Shown: positions 4,946 to 5,693 of the stretch, piece by piece
How the letters are laid out: each line of letters starts with the position of its first letter
How positions within the stretch are numbered: the stretch's first letter is position 1
Source of the DNA: JBEKHI01 sp050012355
GTDB taxonomy: Bacteria; Actinomycetota; Actinomycetes; Streptosporangiales; Streptosporangiaceae
Assembly: GCA_050012355.1 (NCBI GenBank)
Contig: JBEKHI010000487.1
Coordinates: forward strand, 1-5,693
Length of the DNA: 5,693 nucleotides
Direction: 5' to 3'
The notes under the pieces: generated by a model
Seen by the model: only the letters and a program-made list of their open reading frames with translations
The model's database searches: none
What the model was told of the DNA's origin: nothing
Translations under genes and position numbers: made by a program

Positions 4946-5512
4946 ATGAGACTTCCGCTGTTCCCCAGGCGAAGCCGCAAGGCTGTCACAGACGCCGGAC
5001 AGTTCGGTTATGACGAACTGCACGCCGGGATGGCCGCCATCACCCGTGATATCGAGATGGCTGGGTGGACGACCGTCGTGGTCGGCCGCGAGGAAGCCAC
5101 TCCCCCGTGGTCCTACAGCGTCGGGATGTGGATCACGCATCGCGGCGCGGACCTGGCGATCTTCGGCGTGCCGCCGGACCTCGCCCGGACGATCTTCGAC
5201 GAGCTCGGCAACCGGATGGCCGACGGGTGGATGCCCGCACCCGGTGACATCATCGATGATCTCGGCGCGCGCCCGCTGAAGCTGTGCAGGATCCACGTCA
5301 GCTGGCGCGAGACCTCCCTGTTCACCTTCTCCGACATCTGCCACGGCATCGTGCGACCGCCGATGCTTCAGGTGGTGTGGCCGGACTCCGACGGCCGGTT
5401 CCCCGGCGAGGCACGGGGGCCGGTGCGGGTACGTCCGTGCGATGTCCAGCCGATGTGCTGGCTACCGGTCGATGACAACCCACCGGGCGCGTGGGCGCGG
5501 CTCGCGGCCTGA
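4946..5512 (+). CDS. DUF4262 family protein
   Basis: A 188-residue, probably cytosolic protein of the DUF4262 family, whose function is not known. Supporting features in order: a helix with AAITRDIEMAGWTTVVV (30-46), PPWSYSVGM (53-61) matching the family's FAYTVGL-type core, ADLAIFGVPPDLARTIFDEL (68-87) matching the usual 'PElvvfGl' strand and helix, then MADGWMPAPGDIIDD, and LQVVWPDSDGRFPGE (141-155), the C-terminal hallmark. The first 12 residues are basic (FPRRSRK). ATG at 4946 is preferred over the in-frame TTG at 4805: the added 47 residues look unlike the family, and a -10 box sits at leaderless distance. The TGA lies 51 bp inside the convergent proB gene. It is probably monocistronic. 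Such genes are scattered among actinobacteria, often near no obvious partner. Confidence 0.88.
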   Translation: MRLPLFPRRSRKAVTDAGQFGYDELHAGMAAITRDIEMAGWTTVVVGREEATPPWSYSVGMWITHRGADLAIFGVPPDLARTIFDELGNRMADGWMPAPGDIIDDLGARPLKLCRIHVSWRETSLFTFSDICHGIVRPPMLQVVWPDSDGRFPGEARGPVRVRPCDVQPMCWLPVDDNPPGAWARLAA

Positions 5513-5693
5513 CAAGGCGCGAGCTAAGAGGATAACCAGGTCGTCGCGGTGCACGACTTCGCGCTCGTACTCCGGGCCGAGGCGGCTGGCGAGCCACCGG
5601 GTTGACCGGCCCATCAGCCCGGGGATCTCGGCGGCGTCATAGCTGACCACGCCGCGGGCGACCACGGTGCCGTCAGCGTCGGCGAGGTCGACC
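5462..5693 (-). CDS. proB: Glutamate 5-kinase, C-terminal (PUA domain) part, cut by window edge
   Basis: The last 76 residues of ProB, entering from the right edge. Glutamate 5-kinase phosphorylates L-glutamate with ATP in the first step of proline synthesis. The visible part is the end of the C-terminal PUA domain: VARGVVSYDAAEIPGLMGRS, then STRWLASRLGPEYEREVVHRDDLVIL. The kinase domain lies outside the window. Most ProB proteins end at or just after the VHRDDLVIL block; this one goes on for about 20 residues, Arg-rich at first and ending WVVIDR, to a TAG at 5462-5464. That extra tail is encoded opposite the last codons of the DUF4262 gene. In many actinobacteria proA follows proB. Here the next genes run the other way and proA is not in the window. 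Confidence 0.93.
   Translation of the reverse strand, partial: VDLADADGTVVARGVVSYDAAEIPGLMGRSTRWLASRLGPEYEREVVHRDDLVILLARALSGREPRPRARWVVIDR

Overview
The window is high-GC DNA whose genes use mostly G/C-ending codons and show actinobacterial features: a nadD-rsfS-histidine phosphatase operon in the order known from mycobacteria and streptomycetes, GTG and TTG start codons, and two promoters that would give leaderless mRNAs. It is best read as a chromosomal piece of a filamentous or related actinomycete. The genus cannot be fixed from the sequence.

Layout, left to right. (1) 22-692, minus strand: a class I SAM-dependent methyltransferase whose N-terminal SAM-binding motif and body lie in two frames, so it is a frameshifted gene or contains a one-base sequence error. 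(2) About 693-1835: more than 1.1 kb with no convincing intact gene. It holds possible decayed coding fragments and a cluster of long, nearly perfect palindromes that belong to one repeat family. (3) 1836-3460, minus strand: nadD (NAD biosynthesis), rsfS (ribosome silencing) and a histidine-phosphatase gene, tightly packed as one operon with a candidate terminator behind it. (4) 3527-4567, plus strand: an M48 zinc metallopeptidase, divergent from nadD, with a promoter whose predicted start coincides with its ATG. (5) 4568-4945: an intergenic region with another copy of the palindrome family, a 12-bp LacI-type palindrome and a second leaderless-type -10 box. (6) 4946-5512, plus strand: a DUF4262-family protein. 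(7) 5462-5693, minus strand: the C-terminal end of proB (glutamate 5-kinase), convergent with and overlapping the DUF4262 gene by 51 bp.

The core of the window is housekeeping. NadD makes nicotinate adenine dinucleotide. RsfS blocks subunit joining in starved cells. The third operon gene sits where Mycobacterium tuberculosis encodes glucosyl-3-phosphoglycerate phosphatase. In many actinobacteria proB and proA lie upstream of nadD. Here proB is present but proA is not between proB and nadD; the M48 and DUF4262 genes occupy that space in the opposite direction.

The least explained signal is the palindrome family. There are three full stem-loops and two half copies, all outside genes. Each has GC-rich arms ending in CCC/GGG around a 12-nt loop close to NNACTCTTTGCC, and each has the same orientation-defining T-rich, CTGGT head. 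The arms differ between copies, but within each full copy both arms change together. No clear new enzymatic or defence system is visible.
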